Positions 11,631 through 22,249 of a DNA stretch of 64,000 nt are shown here, one piece after another. The DNA comes from Scleroderma bovista. Taxonomy: Eukaryota > Basidiomycota > Agaricomycetes > Boletales > Sclerodermataceae. Each line of letters opens with the position of its first letter. Positions within the stretch are counted from its first letter, which is position 1. Location of the stretch: assembly GCA_037178675.1 (NCBI GenBank), contig JAYMGJ010000569.1, positions 1-64,000 on the forward strand. Reading direction: 5' to 3'. A program made the translations under genes and the position numbers. The notes below the pieces were generated by a model. It saw nothing but the letters and a program-made list of their open reading frames with translations, was not told the origin of the DNA and made no database searches.

Positions 11631-12354
11631 CACTGCAGGCATTTCTCAATGTTTCATGACAAAACATTGTAAAAAAATAGAAGAAAGAGATACTCTCTCA
11701 TTTACAATTTTGTTAAACAAAAAAGACAAATATCATACAGAATCTTTTTTGTCTTTCTTTTGCCAAGACATGAGTTGAGATCATTTCTTATGTTAGGACT
11801 ATAAAAAATTTAACCTTTTTCTTCTGCCTGTTCCTTGCAAAATAAATAATGAAAAGACAATGTAACTTTTCTCATAACAAGTATTTCAGTATGTTTTATT
11901 AGAAATAAAGTACCATATTATTGTTGAAAACATGTTGAGAGAAAACAATAAATCTTTCTTCAAGAAACATGATTGTTCCTGGATGCTGATTGGCTGGCTA
12001 GAGTGTTATGACCAAAAATATATAGCATGTTTCCTAAACATTTATTTTTATAGAATATAATATCTTTTGATTCAAATTTTCACTCCAGAACATTGCAAAT
12101 GCTTGCTGTGAGAAAAGTTATGTTGTCTTTTCTTTATTTGTTTTGCAAGGGACAGGCAGAAGAAAAAGGTTACATTTTTTATATTCCCAACATAAGAAAT
12201 GATCTCAAATCATGTCTTGACACAAAAAATGACAAAAATGATGCTGTATGATGTTTGTCTTTTTTGTTAAACAAAATTGTAAATAAAAGAGTATCTCTTT
12301 CTTCTATTTTTTTTACAATGTTTTGTCATGAAACATTGAGAAATGCTTGCAGTG
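11631..12354. mobile_element. MITE copy 4 inside Plavaka transposase
   Basis: This 724-bp copy lies in an intron of the Plavaka gene, 23 bases after its GTAAGT donor. There is no TSD (TTT/AAT). The coding sequence resumes hundreds of codons further into the protein, so insertion was coupled to a deletion. Confidence 0.85.
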
Positions 12355-12593
12355 AATGCGGCATGTTGAACGGAACATGTGTATCACAGTCATTTGAGGT
12401 TTTAGGTACGAAACTTCACTTGACAGACCACCATTGATGCTGATTGCTATTAAGGACTGCTTGCTAATGTGAACTGTGATGAGTGTGGTGATCCCAAAGA
12501 AGGCCATACATGAGACAAAACTGAACAAACAGCAAGTCATGAAGAGGAGACCGGTGAAACTGATGATGCACCTATGATGATTGATGCCCATGT

Positions 12594-12878
12594 TATAGAA
12601 AGGTGGTGGTTTGCACAGGGAAGGTCTAGCCTGAAAGAAGGGAGAAGGAGAAGCTGTAGATAACCTCAGTATGCTGGCAAGCTACTTATATATTAGTATA
12701 TACCTGTAGGTAACTACAAGGTATTAGTAGGTAGGAATGTGGTTAGTAGGAATGTACTCACCCTCAGTAGTCTGGCAAGCTACTGAGGGAACTATGGTAC
12801 TTGGAACTCTACTCTAGTGCGATGCATGCTTATGTAAGTAGGTAAATATACCACAACAATCTGCTTATAACTTCAGCA
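12594..12878 (-). mobile_element. Solo LTR, family F, TSD CATGT
   Basis: This 285-bp element has minus-strand ends TGTGCTGAAG and TTTCTATA (or TGCTGAAG, depending on the border). It is flanked by CATGT at 12589-12593 and 12879-12883. It is closely related to 20700-20985 and, more distantly, to the copia-type LTR at 41919. It contains the repeated motif CTGGCAAGCTACT. Confidence 0.75.
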
Positions 12879-13440
12879 CATGTATCATTGGCATGGACAC
12901 CCCGTACACTTTACTTTCCATTACTTGCGTAAGTACTGACCAACCTGTCTTACTACTAGAATGTGATCGCGCAAAGAATGTAGTGGGCCTGGCAGCTGAA
13001 CTTGACTTACCACAATTCCTCGACATGCTCCATCGCTTTCTTCATCTCCAACTCAAGCCCATGGATGCTTGTGATCCAGAAGACATTCCCCTTGAGGCAT
13101 GCGCAGCTTCGATGTTCTGTGTGTTCTGTGTTTTTTTTCTTTCAAGTATCTAGGGACAAAATATCCATGCGCTGTCATTCATTGGTTTGACTGTGTGGGG
13201 GATGGCCCAGACACTGACACAGGGATGTGGATTGTCCGCCCAGGCTACCGAGCACGCAATAACAAAAACATTGCTATCATCCACATTGATGCTATATATC
13301 ACACTGCGCATCTCATTCCCGTCTATTCTGCTCACAACATTAATCCAAGAGACATCAAACCTCACCATTCATATGATGTGTTCAGCTCCTTCTATGTAAA
13401 TAAATTTGTTGATCATCACGCATTCAAAATGGCTTTCTAG

Positions 13441-14104
13441 CTCAGCCCTAAGTTATGTGATACTGGTAAGCACTCACAGTCTTCTGTCTTCCGTATTCCT
13501 TCTAACATGCATCAGAAACCCCCATCAGCAGTGTCTGTTTCATGGCAACCTGACCTTCTACAGCCACGAGCCCATATTGCGCCTATGCACCAAGTTCGTT
13601 GCTCACCTATTTCCTCACCCAGAGTTGCCACCATCCTCTTCTCGCTCAACGGTGAAGCTGCCCTATTTTATCGCATATGCCCTCCATTGCACAAACTACC
13701 TCCCTTGGTTTGTGGCCCTCATCCTCCTTCAATGACTCAAGGCACATTTTCCCATTGCATGGGGATCATCAGGCCATTGTCTCTTTGTATCTGCATTCAT
13801 GTTGGCCAGCAAGGTCATCTGCGACATTCCTCTGTGTCGTCCCCTAGTACTCATGCCAGCATCAACAACATGTTCTCATTCATCCACAAGCAGCCCACTG
13901 CAAATGAGTTGATAATGATGCATCCAGCTTCTACTTCTGTGCCCCTGTGCACTCACAAATTCATCCCTATAATCGCAGTCACCAGCATCATGAATCAACA
14001 GCTTCCATCACCTCCCTTGGTCCCCCTGTCAGCATGAGCATTGCCCCGACTTTTCTGTTGACTCTGTCCTCAGTGATTTCTCAGGTGCCCATCTTGGCTG
14101 TCCT
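13441..14104 (+). other. Unassigned region with Pro/Ser-rich ORF
   Basis: The region downstream of the Plavaka C-terminus contains a 176-codon open frame (13507-14037) rich in Pro, Ser and His with no domain I recognise. Codon content looks non-selective. It may be transposon 3' sequence. Confidence 0.3.
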
Positions 14105-14774
14105 GTGTTGGGGGACAAGATGCTTGAATCTGCATTCAACCATGGCATGCCATTGATGGCAATTTCCACCTCACCGCCGGAGAGTCTTGCAGGGAGCATA
14201 CACAGTGAACGGATCACCTCGGAAGAGTACGAATACTGCACTACCTATGATTCCATCATGGATAGTCACACCGGACCACAGAAGACCACAGTGGAAAATT
14301 CAATATTTGGGTATTGTACATCTGTTTCCTCGTCCAACTCCACGTTCTTCATCAAGAACTCTGATGGCCACAATCCTCCTCATTACCACCCTATTTCAAG
14401 CTTCAGTATTGCCAGTTCGCATGGCCCCATAAAGGAGCATGACACTATGATTAGCGTGAGTGTGTCTACAATTTACAAGAACACTTCTGATGGCCATGTA
14501 GATGCTGGGTGGTGGCCATGTTCAACGCTGTTCTGTTGGGTCCATGATTGAAACTTTGCCCTGCGTTCATATGGAAAGGTGCAAGAACTTGCCCATGGAT
14601 CCTCTGGAGCCAGTTTTCAAGCACCTCAAAGGAGACTACGAGACCCCTGACAAGTCGTGCATCATCGAAATGAAGCCGTCCATCGCTTCTGCCTCAAGCT
14701 CCTTCAAATTCGGAGATGAATGTATGATTTGTGCAAAGCATGGCCTCTTGGAACGCCAGAGCTTGGAGAACATG
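14105..14774 (+). other. Unrecognised ORFs next to copia
   Basis: Two overlapping open frames (14105-14551 and 14502 onward) hold no motif I recognise. The second includes MICAKHGLLERQSLENM and runs into the LTR at 14775. On the minus strand near 14100 the short phrase GQPRWAPEK resembles the copia linker region at 40.7 kb, so this may be decayed copia sequence. Confidence 0.25.
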
Positions 14775-15256
14775 TGTCAAGCACCTACAATCTCCGCCTT
14801 GCTTCTGGGTGCTACTCCGACGAAAAAAGGGGACAAGTTCAACAGGAGAAGGTACAACTCCAAAGGGAGGAGATGCAAGTCCAACATAGAGGAGGACAAG
14901 TCCTACAGGGGAGGAGTTCAGCACCTGAGGGAAGAGGAAGCAAGACATAGGGGGTGAGGGTGTTGGCTTCAGCTTATGTGCTGCACCCTTGGACAGGCTG
15001 GGCCCTCGTATTTCAGAGGAGCGGAGTTGAAACGGAGGAGTAGGAGGAGGAGGAGTCAAGTTGGAGGAGGAACTTAGAGTCAGACAGAAGCAAGATGAGG
15101 ACGGGGCTTTGTTGATATTTGTACTAAGGTACGAGGAAATACACAGAGGCTTATATACTAACTGAAAGGACAGGATCCTTGTGATAAACACAAGACATGT
15201 GAAAGACAGAGTAGGAGAAACACATGAGAGGAGGAAACACATGGAAGGGGTAAACA
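14775..15256 (-). mobile_element. Solo LTR, family G, TSD CATG
   Basis: The LTR runs from TGTCAAGCACC to GGGGTAAACA with CATG on both sides (14771-14774 and 15257-15260). It is the same family as the 5' LTR fragment at 39527. On the minus strand a TATA box near 15153 precedes TAGTACAAATAT (15115-15126) by about 25 bases. That 12-mer is complementary to the primer-binding site at 39513-39524. Confidence 0.75.
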
Positions 15257-15260
15257 CATG

Positions 15261-17721
15261 GACGCACGACTGGTGAGAAGACCTGGTCGAAATCTAATCC
15301 CTCAACCTGGGAGAAGCCTTTCGCTACTAAGTGGGCTTTCTTGCGGCCATCCGACTTTACATCGAAGACCTATCGATTCTTTATGACCTTCCGGTCTCGG
15401 GGACGGTCAACTAGCTCAAAGACCTTGCGCTTTCGCAGCACGTCGAGCTCTTCTTGGCAAGCAAGTCGCCAGAGTTTCTGCTCAGCTTGGGGTAAGCGAG
15501 CGATGTCCTTGTAGGACCAGTTGCGGACGCTCTCATATTGAGGCTTGCGGGTTTCGAGGGCTTTGCCCATCAGATAACGGACTAGGTTTGCTCCCCCTTC
15601 CTTGCACATCTTTTGCACATCTTCCTCACTGGGCGTTGCAGAGGTGTTGGGGAAACCACCAGGAACATGGTCTGGTGTGTCCGGTTGTGGGGGCCTAGGG
15701 GCCTCACCCACTGTTTCTCGCCATCGAGAGGCACTTTCGATATCCTGGAGTTGCTCGACGGGATGTTGCCGCTCACCATACACGTTACTGGGGCGCAATG
15801 GCGCTCTACGTTCACGTTGGGGGCGGGCAGGGATATTCACTGCAGGGGGTCACGGCGCATTCTGGCGGCGTTCAGCTCGGCCAGGGCGCTGCGGTGCCGG
15901 AGGTGGCGGATTTCTTGCCGGTGAAGGCGTTCTCGGTGCCGGTGGAGGCACTGGAGATGGCGTACGGGGAGGATTTATTTGATTAGGCTCTTCCTCAGGA
16001 GCCTCAGGTTCCTCGCGCTTTGGATCATCATCCTGTGCTTGGGGATGTGGGTAGCCATGGTCGTGTTCCACATCATCATCACTGTCGGTATCATCAGGGG
16101 GATTCCCTGGTCGATCAGTGGCTGGTTTCGGATTTGCCCTTCCGAAAGGGTTCTCAAGAGGTTCGCGCCTGTTTTTGGGGCAGCGAGGGAAATGACGCTT
16201 GTCAAAGACGGCGTGAGCAGCGGTGAACACTGCATTGGTGGAGCGCATAAACAAAAAATTGCACTCATTACCAGGGGCAACACCGACATAAGTCATTAGC
16301 TCCGACTTGGGAGCCATCTTATTTGCTTGAGCCGAGGCTGGGAGGTAGACAAAGGCTCCACAGCCAAATACACGTAGGTGGTCAATGTTAGGCATCTCCC
16401 CCTTAAGCATTTCGTGGGGGGTGCGCCATCGCAGGCGAGCTACCGGAGTGTGGTTGTAAAGGTGAGTTGCGTGAGCGAACGCAAATTCCCACCAGGAGTC
16501 AGGAATGCAGGCTTGATGCCGCATAGACTCAGCTTTATCCATGAGAGTGCGCCCTAAACGCTCGGCGCGGCCATTCTGCATGGGGGTTCTTGGAGCACTT
16601 TGATATATTTTAATTCCTTTCTCAAGGAGTGCTCGATCAAACAGATCGGATTTATACTCTCCGCCAGCATCGGACATCCATCCAACAACGTGCGTATCAT
16701 GTTGGACGCGCACCATTTCGAGGAAATCTTTGGCAGCCGTAATCGCTGCAGCTTTGGAGCGAAGAGGCATAGTCCAGGCATGAGAAGTATAGTCGTTGTA
16801 AAAGGTGATAACATATTTGAATTTCCGGTACAACGTAACCGGGAAGGATTTGAGATCAAAGTGCACTAGCTCGAAGGGCTTAGAAGCACATCTTTCGTTC
16901 TCTGGGAAACCTTGATTGGGCATCTTGCCAAGAGCACATCCAGGGCAAACACAGTCCTCAGTAGGAAAGTGAATCTCCGGGAAGCACTGTGTATGTTTTT
17001 GCGCACGTCGGAGTACTTCCTTCGAGGGGTGCCCGAATCTCCGGTGCATAATGTCATAATCGACTTTGCTCACGGAGGTGATGTAATTAGATCTAATTAT
17101 TGGGATAGATCTAATCCCCAAAATGATGTTGCGATTGTCTTCTGGGTCTGGCCCAAACCATAGGCGTTCAGCTTTATGAATGAGGCTAATGCCTCGCTTA
17201 TCGCCAGTGACTTTGTAATTACGCTGGAGCATTTCGCCCATAGAAATGAGACGTGCAGTAGTGCCTGGCATATGGAGCACTTGGGTGAGTGTAATAACTT
17301 TCTCATCCCCAGAGTTGTGGTCTAGGCACCAGAGTAATACCGTGCCAATGCCAGCAATTAGTGCTACACCATTTGCCGTTTTGGCGTAGTGCGCTCGCTT
17401 TAGTGCATTATAGGAGACGAAATCGCCTATGTCACCAGTAAAGTGGCGTGATGCGCCAGAGTCTAGGAGCCAGAAGGCACCAGATAGTTCGCTATCGTCG
17501 ACCATTTTTCCCTTGCACTTAGCACAGCGTGCATCACTCGTTTCATGAGAACACGAACAAATATATGCTTTACTCGAGACACGACACAACAAATTGTAGT
17601 TACTACTCGCTATATACAGTGCCGGCGTAAAGCGCACATGTAAAGGGAGCGTGTCAGTGTCGGTCAGCACGCGTGCAGAAGGTACTTGCCTGAAAAGGCT
17701 GGCCTCCGCGCCCATCGCCAT
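15261..17721 (-). pseudogene. Copia 1 pol: protease, integrase, start of RT
   Basis: The open frame of 623 codons (17721 to 15850) carries an aspartic protease (WLLDSGASRHFTGD, near 17470), the integrase HH-CC zinc site (MHRRFGHPSKE ... CPGCALGK, near 17050-16930) and the DDE core (HFDLKSFP; SDAGGEYKSD near 16660; PMQNGRAERLGRTL near 16570). An acidic/Pro-rich linker follows. A TGA near 15848 replaces a CGA-like codon. The frame continues at 15840 into RT (WRLACQEELDVLRKRKVFELVDRP). A TAG follows near 15370, and the sequence ends at FDQVFSPVVR near 15265, cut by the LTR. The gene starts with ATG directly after the gag amber codon. Confidence 0.9.
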
Positions 17722-18897
17722 CTACGTCGCATTGTAGCGGTCGAGGACCATCGCGTCGATTTCGTCGAACTCATCGTCGGCGAAGGGCTCGTGGGCAAAG
17801 GGTTCATCGTCCCCAAGGGAGATGGCATCCTCCTCATACATCGTGATGCGCTCCTCGAGACGAGGGCGCTTCAACGAGGAGGGACCGGCCTCGGGCTGGT
17901 CCAGGTTCGCACTTGCCAACGACACGACTTGGTCGAGGGTGCGGATGGTCTGGCAGGAGGGCTCTACCCCCAGACGGTGTGCCAAGTCAAAGGCCCGAAT
18001 AGTGTTATCGAAAGCGGGGGGGCCGTAGTGGGCAGCACCGGGAGTGTGAGCCAAGGCGCGAGGGTCAACGGTGGGCTCTGGTCCATCATAGTGGACATAA
18101 GTGGCGAAGGCGGCCTGTTGGGCGTTCTCGTGGCGAGCGCGAGCCTTCTTGCCGCCATGTCGAGTGTGGCCTCCCTGTCCTTGGGCAGGAGTGTTTCCGC
18201 TCGTACCGCCGTTGGACCTGCCTTGCTGCTGCTGCTGCTGGGTGAACTTAGGGTCAGCTGGCTTGCGCTTCACAGTGCTAAGCTTGTTGGCCTGTGGGCC
18301 CTTACCACTGGCGCACGAAGAGGCGCCTTTCTGCTCGAATGAGAGCGTGGCGGCCTTGACTATCCCATCGGGCTTCAGATTTTTAATCTCGTCCGGCGAC
18401 GTCTGGCTGAGAATTTGAGCTACAACCTCCATAGTAGGAGGGAGCTTGCACAGAATGATCATCGCCTGCATGGGGGCAGGGAACTCGAAGCCAGCGTCCT
18501 TGAGATACGCAAAGTGGCTAAGCACTTTGGTGATTGCCGGAGCGGGGTGAGAGCCAGCAGGGATGGTAGTTGCCAGGAGCTTGCTGAGCTCAGCATAGGC
18601 AGAGCCAATACTGGGGGCACCGAAGTTCTTCTTGAGGTGGTCCCAGACGTCCTTAACGTTGTCGAGGTTCAAGATGGCGACCTGGATAGAGGGGGCGAGG
18701 CGCAAGGTGATGTTACTGAGCACTCTCTCGGTGTTGTCGTCCCACTCCTTTCGGTCATTGTGACCGGCAGCGGGTTGCGTCGTTGAATAAACGTACCATT
18801 GGCCTTGTGCCCAGAGGTAGGCCTGCATAGAGGTGTGCCACTGCTGCCAGTTGGAGCCAGTGAACACAGGAACCATCTTGTCAAGAGCGCTGGACAT
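17722..18897 (-). CDS. Copia 1 Gag (UBN2-like capsid)
   Basis: This frame encodes about 391 codons from the ATG at 18897 (MSSALDKMVPVFTGSNWQQW), a typical copia Gag start. An upstream in-frame ATG at 18945 is less likely. The capsid region (residues about 10-200) resembles Ty1/copia Gag, including NVKDVWDHLKKNF. A poly-Gln/Gly basic segment follows, with an acidic C-terminus (DDEPFAHEPFADDEFDEIDAM). I see no clear CCHC knuckle. It ends in TAG, directly followed in frame by ATGGCGATGGGC of the pol frame. The single in-frame amber codon could be decay or programmed readthrough. Confidence 0.85.
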   Translation of the reverse strand: MSSALDKMVPVFTGSNWQQWHTSMQAYLWAQGQWYVYSTTQPAAGHNDRKEWDDNTERVLSNITLRLAPSIQVAILNLDNVKDVWDHLKKNFGAPSIGSAYAELSKLLATTIPAGSHPAPAITKVLSHFAYLKDAGFEFPAPMQAMIILCKLPPTMEVVAQILSQTSPDEIKNLKPDGIVKAATLSFEQKGASSCASGKGPQANKLSTVKRKPADPKFTQQQQQQGRSNGGTSGNTPAQGQGGHTRHGGKKARARHENAQQAAFATYVHYDGPEPTVDPRALAHTPGAAHYGPPAFDNTIRAFDLAHRLGVEPSCQTIRTLDQVVSLASANLDQPEAGPSSLKRPRLEERITMYEEDAISLGDDEPFAHEPFADDEFDEIDAMVLDRYNAT

Positions 18898-19267
18898 GGT
18901 GATATTCTGTTGGGAGTCAACAGAGTCAGCAAGTGAATGCGACAACGGACAATCAAGAAAAGAAGAAACACCTGAGTGCTAGTGAAAGCACTTCTGTCAA
19001 CAGCTAACTCATGACTAGGTCATGCCAGCGCAAGTCGTCGACGATGTTCGCCATGGTTGGCGCAAGTCATCGACAAACTTCGCCTGTGGCAGTACAGGTG
19101 CTCAACTAGGAGCTCACTGTCTGGCGCAAGTCGTCGACCAACTTCGCCTTGTGGCTGTGCAGGGGCTCAGCTAGGAGCTCACTGTGGTCCACAGCGTCAA
19201 GCTAGTTAAAGCGACGCTCAGGGAGCTGGAGCGCTGTCTGGTGCATTGCTGCACACAGTGCGCTCAC
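18898..19267 (-). other. Copia 1 leader with internal repeats
   Basis: This is the untranslated leader between primer-binding site and gag. It holds two to three imperfect direct repeats of about 70 bp built on GGCGCAAGTCGTCGAC and CTAGGAGCTCACTGT (about 19025-19180). Confidence 0.6.
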
Positions 19268-19280
19268 AGGGCTCATAACC
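19268..19280 (-). other. Copia primer-binding site (initiator tRNA-Met anticodon region)
   Basis: The minus strand reads GGTTATGAGCCCT immediately after the LTR end (TTCAACA). It is complementary to the anticodon arm of eukaryotic initiator tRNA-Met (GGGCTCATAACCC). Drosophila copia primes from a half tRNA at this region. The same site occurs at 21750-21762. Confidence 0.8.
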
Positions 19281-19459
19281 TGTTGAAGCAATACCTATGT
19301 ACGTAGAGGAACTGCTACTCCAACTCACCTGTTGGGTGGAGTGCACAACCAGAGATGGTAGTGGTAGCTGGTTAAGAGCTGTTATATTATATAAGCGGTG
19401 GATGCTGTTTATATACAACAAATAGTGTGATGCGTGACTGTGATGCGTGACGTGTGACA
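19281..19459 (-). repeat. Copia 1 5' LTR
   Basis: This short LTR of about 179 bp ends TGCTTCAACA at the primer-binding site and probably starts TGTCACACGTCACG. A TATA run (TTATATAATATAA) lies in the middle. The outer border is tentative. Confidence 0.6.
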
Positions 19460-20017
19460 TGTAACACCTACTCTAAAGAGGACTATTACTAAGTCTACAC
19501 TAATATGGGTCGCAGTCTTGTGTGCACTTCGTCGACGGTTTACGCCGGGTGCACATGCGACTTCAACAACAATGTCGCAATGGGAGATTTGTTTGGCATG
19601 TTCAATGATATTGTGGACCGGTGGGGTATAAAATTGCAGTTGAGATGGATCTGAGTTACCATCAGGCATTACACCAGTGGTGGTAGGTGGGGGATGAGAG
19701 GGGGTGGGAACAACATCAGTAGTTGAAGGAGACAGTTGGCCAGTTGGTAAATGAATGGGGATGGGGGTTTCTAAATCATCCAAGTTGTCAGCATCGGATC
19801 AGTTGACACGGCGGGAGGCTTCAGATGTCTGCTGGTTACGTATGGCCGTAAGTTGTGCATTGTCAGGAAGATGAGGCCCATGGTTGTGCTGCAAATGCTG
19901 AGCAACCACATAATGCACCTGCATTGTCCCATACAACACAGACAGACGAAGCTGACAATCGGCCATGCTACATGGCCAGCTGAGATAGGGCCCAGCTATG
20001 GTGCATCCCCATGTCAT
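19460..20017 (-). pseudogene. Unrecognised minus-strand gene fragment
   Basis: Two adjoining open frames on the minus strand (20017-19799 and 19783-19470) read coherently across one stop: VLYGTMQVHYVVAQHLQHNHG, then LDDLETPIPIHLPTGQL, then IEHAKQISHCDIVVEV. The composition looks like real protein, but I do not recognise it. It is cut by the copia LTR on the left and the satellite on the right. Confidence 0.35.
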
Positions 20018-20029
20018 ACGAGTGGGCTA

Positions 20030-21013
20030 ATGGTAAGGTATTTCACCATGCCATATTGGTGGCTCATGGAGAGGTCACCAAGCAATATTGGTGGGCTGAT
20101 ACACTGGTACACTAGATCAGGATATGGCCTGTGGCAATAGGACATAATGTGGCAAGGGAGCTGCGGCATGCGGCTAGAGGACTATATGCCACAGGGTAGC
20201 CACTACATTCAGGCTGAGGATTGCAGGGAGCTGCCGCAGCATTTCGGCAAAAAGACAGTAGTAAGTGCTGCAATGTGGCTAACCATGGACGGGAGTCAAT
20301 AGAAGGGCCTCTGTACCAGTGTCCCATGCTTTGAATTGGGCTGTGGTGTTGGTGTCCTGTTTCTGTCAATGGGCCAGAGAGATAGTGTGTCCTGTGCTTT
20401 GCATTGGGCCGTATCTTTGGTGTCCCTTTCTTGTTGCAGGGCCAGCCATGGAAACAGCATCCCTTGCTTTCCAATGGGCTGCATAGATTGTGTACCTTTG
20501 TGAATAGCTAGCCATGAGATTGGTGTCCCATGACTATGAGTAGGCCCTGGAGCCAGTTTCATCTGTATAGTCCGGGCACATGGCAACAATAGGTACAATG
20601 TCCCATAGCATTAGGTGGGCCCTAACAGAGGTGTTATCCAGCTATATGGGAGGGCCTTGCAGTACACTTCAAAGTGACAGGCTATGAATACGGTGTCCCT
20701 ATAGAAAGGTGGTGGTCTGCACAGGGAAGGTCTAGCCTAAAGGAAGGGAAAAGGAGGAGACCTGTAGGGTAACCTCAGTATGCTGGCAAGCTACTATATA
20801 TTAGTATATACCTGTAGGGTAACTACAAGGTATCAGTATGTGTATGTGGTGGTCAGTAGATGATACTCACCCTCAGTATGCTGGCAAGCTACTGAGGGAA
20901 CTATAGTAATAATAACTCTACTCTAGTGCAATGAAAGCTTATGTAAGTATATAAACAAACCATAACAGTCTGTTTATCTCCAACAGTCCCCAGAGCATTT
21001 AGCAAGCCCTCAG
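20030..21013. repeat. Degenerate ~35-bp satellite (GTGTCCC...GGGCC)
   Basis: Repeated units of roughly 30-60 bp share GTGTCCCNTGNTTTNNANTGGGCC. Examples lie at 20325, 20350, 20385, 20420, 20455 and 20525. The family recurs at 34.0-36.4 kb and in looser form at 43.65-43.97 kb. The solo LTR at 20700-20985 interrupts it. I see no gene here. Confidence 0.6.
20700..20985 (-). mobile_element. Solo LTR, family F, TSD GTCCC
   Basis: This 286-bp element has minus-strand ends TGTTGGAGAT and CCTTTCTATA. It is flanked by GTCCC at 20695-20699 and 20986-20990. It contains two copies of CTGGCAAGCTACT and a TATA-like segment. It is close to the copy at 12594. Confidence 0.8.
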
Positions 21014-21701
21014 TCTGGGGACAACTGCGACCGCGTTGCTCTGACTCTTCAATAATCAGGGAAATGAGAATGTCTGGATCAATTGTCTTTGTTTGACTGT
21101 ACAGACGAGCAGTCGCCAGTTGCCCAGACGCAAAGCTGGCAAGGTATTTCGGAAGTGATTGAATGATAGTCGATCGATAATCCTTTTCTTCGATCTGTAT
21201 GCCGACGGCAGCTAACTCGTCTCTCTTCGTACGCAGATCGTCCAAGAACTGGCGGACATCGCCATCGACAGGGCACTGCGAGCCCAAGAACTTGGTTCAG
21301 AGGTCTGTCTGGGCATAAGCCCCCTTCTCCGTATACTCCTGAACAATTTCGTTCCACATAGCCTCAATGTTATCAAGACTCCGTACTCGGAGGGCAGTGG
21401 AGTCAGGAATTCGTTGGGTAAGCAAGTGTTTCGCCATATTCTCGCTCTTCTGCCATTTCGCAAGCTCATCAGCGTCGGGGGGTGTTGTGGTCACAGTTCC
21501 ATTGGTGGCAGTGCTGGTAGTACTGACAGGACGTGCGGAAGTTCCGTCAAAGTGTGACCACAACTCCTTTGCTTCAACAGCGGTCCAGAAACGGAGTGAG
21601 AAGATCGCCCAGTTGGCGCCTTCAATGTTGAGCTTTGGGACGTTACCCGGAAGGGTATCAGTGGTAATGGGGATGGCAGTGGCCATGGTTTCGTGCAGCA
21701 A
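21014..21701 (-). pseudogene. Copia 2 Gag, truncated
   Basis: The frame starts at 21701 or 21686 (MATAIPITTDTLPGNVPKLNIEGANWAIFSLRF). It encodes a copia Gag (UBN2 type: LDNIEAMWNEIVQEYTEKGAYAQTDL). A TGA near 21295 interrupts it, and the frame continues (KFLGSQCPVDGDVRQFLDDLRTKRDEL). It ends near 21014 against the satellite. No protease, integrase or RT remains. Confidence 0.85.
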
Positions 21702-21749
21702 GAGTATCGAAAGATAGGTGAGACATTGATTTCAAGGCTATTAAAGCTC

Positions 21750-21762
21750 AGGGCTCATAACC
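21750..21762 (-). other. Copia 2 primer-binding site
   Basis: The minus strand reads GGTTATGAGCCCT directly after the LTR end AGATCTTTTA. It is identical to the site of copia 1. Confidence 0.75.
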
Positions 21763-22249
21763 TAAAAGATCTATATGAGTGCAGGAAAAGCTCAGTCGTG
21801 TGCGATACAGCGACAAATGTCTGATATTACCTATACGAGTGTGGGAAAAGCTAGGTAATACAATGAGTATATGAACATACAATGCAGAAGGAAAGGGTTG
21901 TGCCCACCTCAGTCGCGCGTGATACAGCGACAAACATCTGAGGTGGGGGCTCTACAGTACGAGACTATATATACAAGCTAATAGAACAAAGAATGAAACA
22001 ACAAGGCACGGATGTTGGATCTGCACTGTACAGTACGTGAGACCGTGTTGGACAGTACAACAGTAACCTAGACATGTTACAAGGAAAGAGTGAGACTAGA
22101 AACACAATAAAGAAATGAACCGCGCTCCAAATTGTATTGTAGGTTGACGGAGCGTATGTTATGTAATCGTTTCGCGGACAGTATCTCGCGACTAGAGTGA
22201 ATGCGTCAATTAGCAAGATACCGCTACGAACGACTTGCCAATTTCAACA
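21763..22249 (-). repeat. Copia LTR shared by two tandem elements
   Basis: This 487-bp LTR has minus-strand start TGTTGAAATTGG and end AGATCTTTTA. On one side is a polypurine tract (TTGAGGGGGAGTG at 22250-22263). On the other is a primer-binding site (21750). It is therefore both the 3' LTR of one element and the 5' LTR of another. Confidence 0.75.

Larger units (their letters stand above)
10685..13440 (+). pseudogene. Plavaka-type (CACTA-like) transposase remnant
   Basis: Scattered exons match my memory of basidiomycete Plavaka transposases. They are: YREYDATDDQRCWKDFMSGDWAWE (10862-10934 with a few changes); VPVILESDKTTVSVATGQTDYY (from 11042); PELVLFGDDYYQRVIY then ADYEEQVLLSCILHNWC (11350-11480); RGML/NGTCVSQSFEVL (near 12360); and the C-terminal KYPCAVIHWFDCVGDGPDTDTGMW through YVNKFVDHHAFKMAF (13160-13437). 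Introns with GTAAG starts are visible at 11201 and 11608. The central part of the transposase is missing at the MITE at 11631-12354. A solo LTR sits at 12594-12878. The gene is therefore non-functional. Confidence 0.8.
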
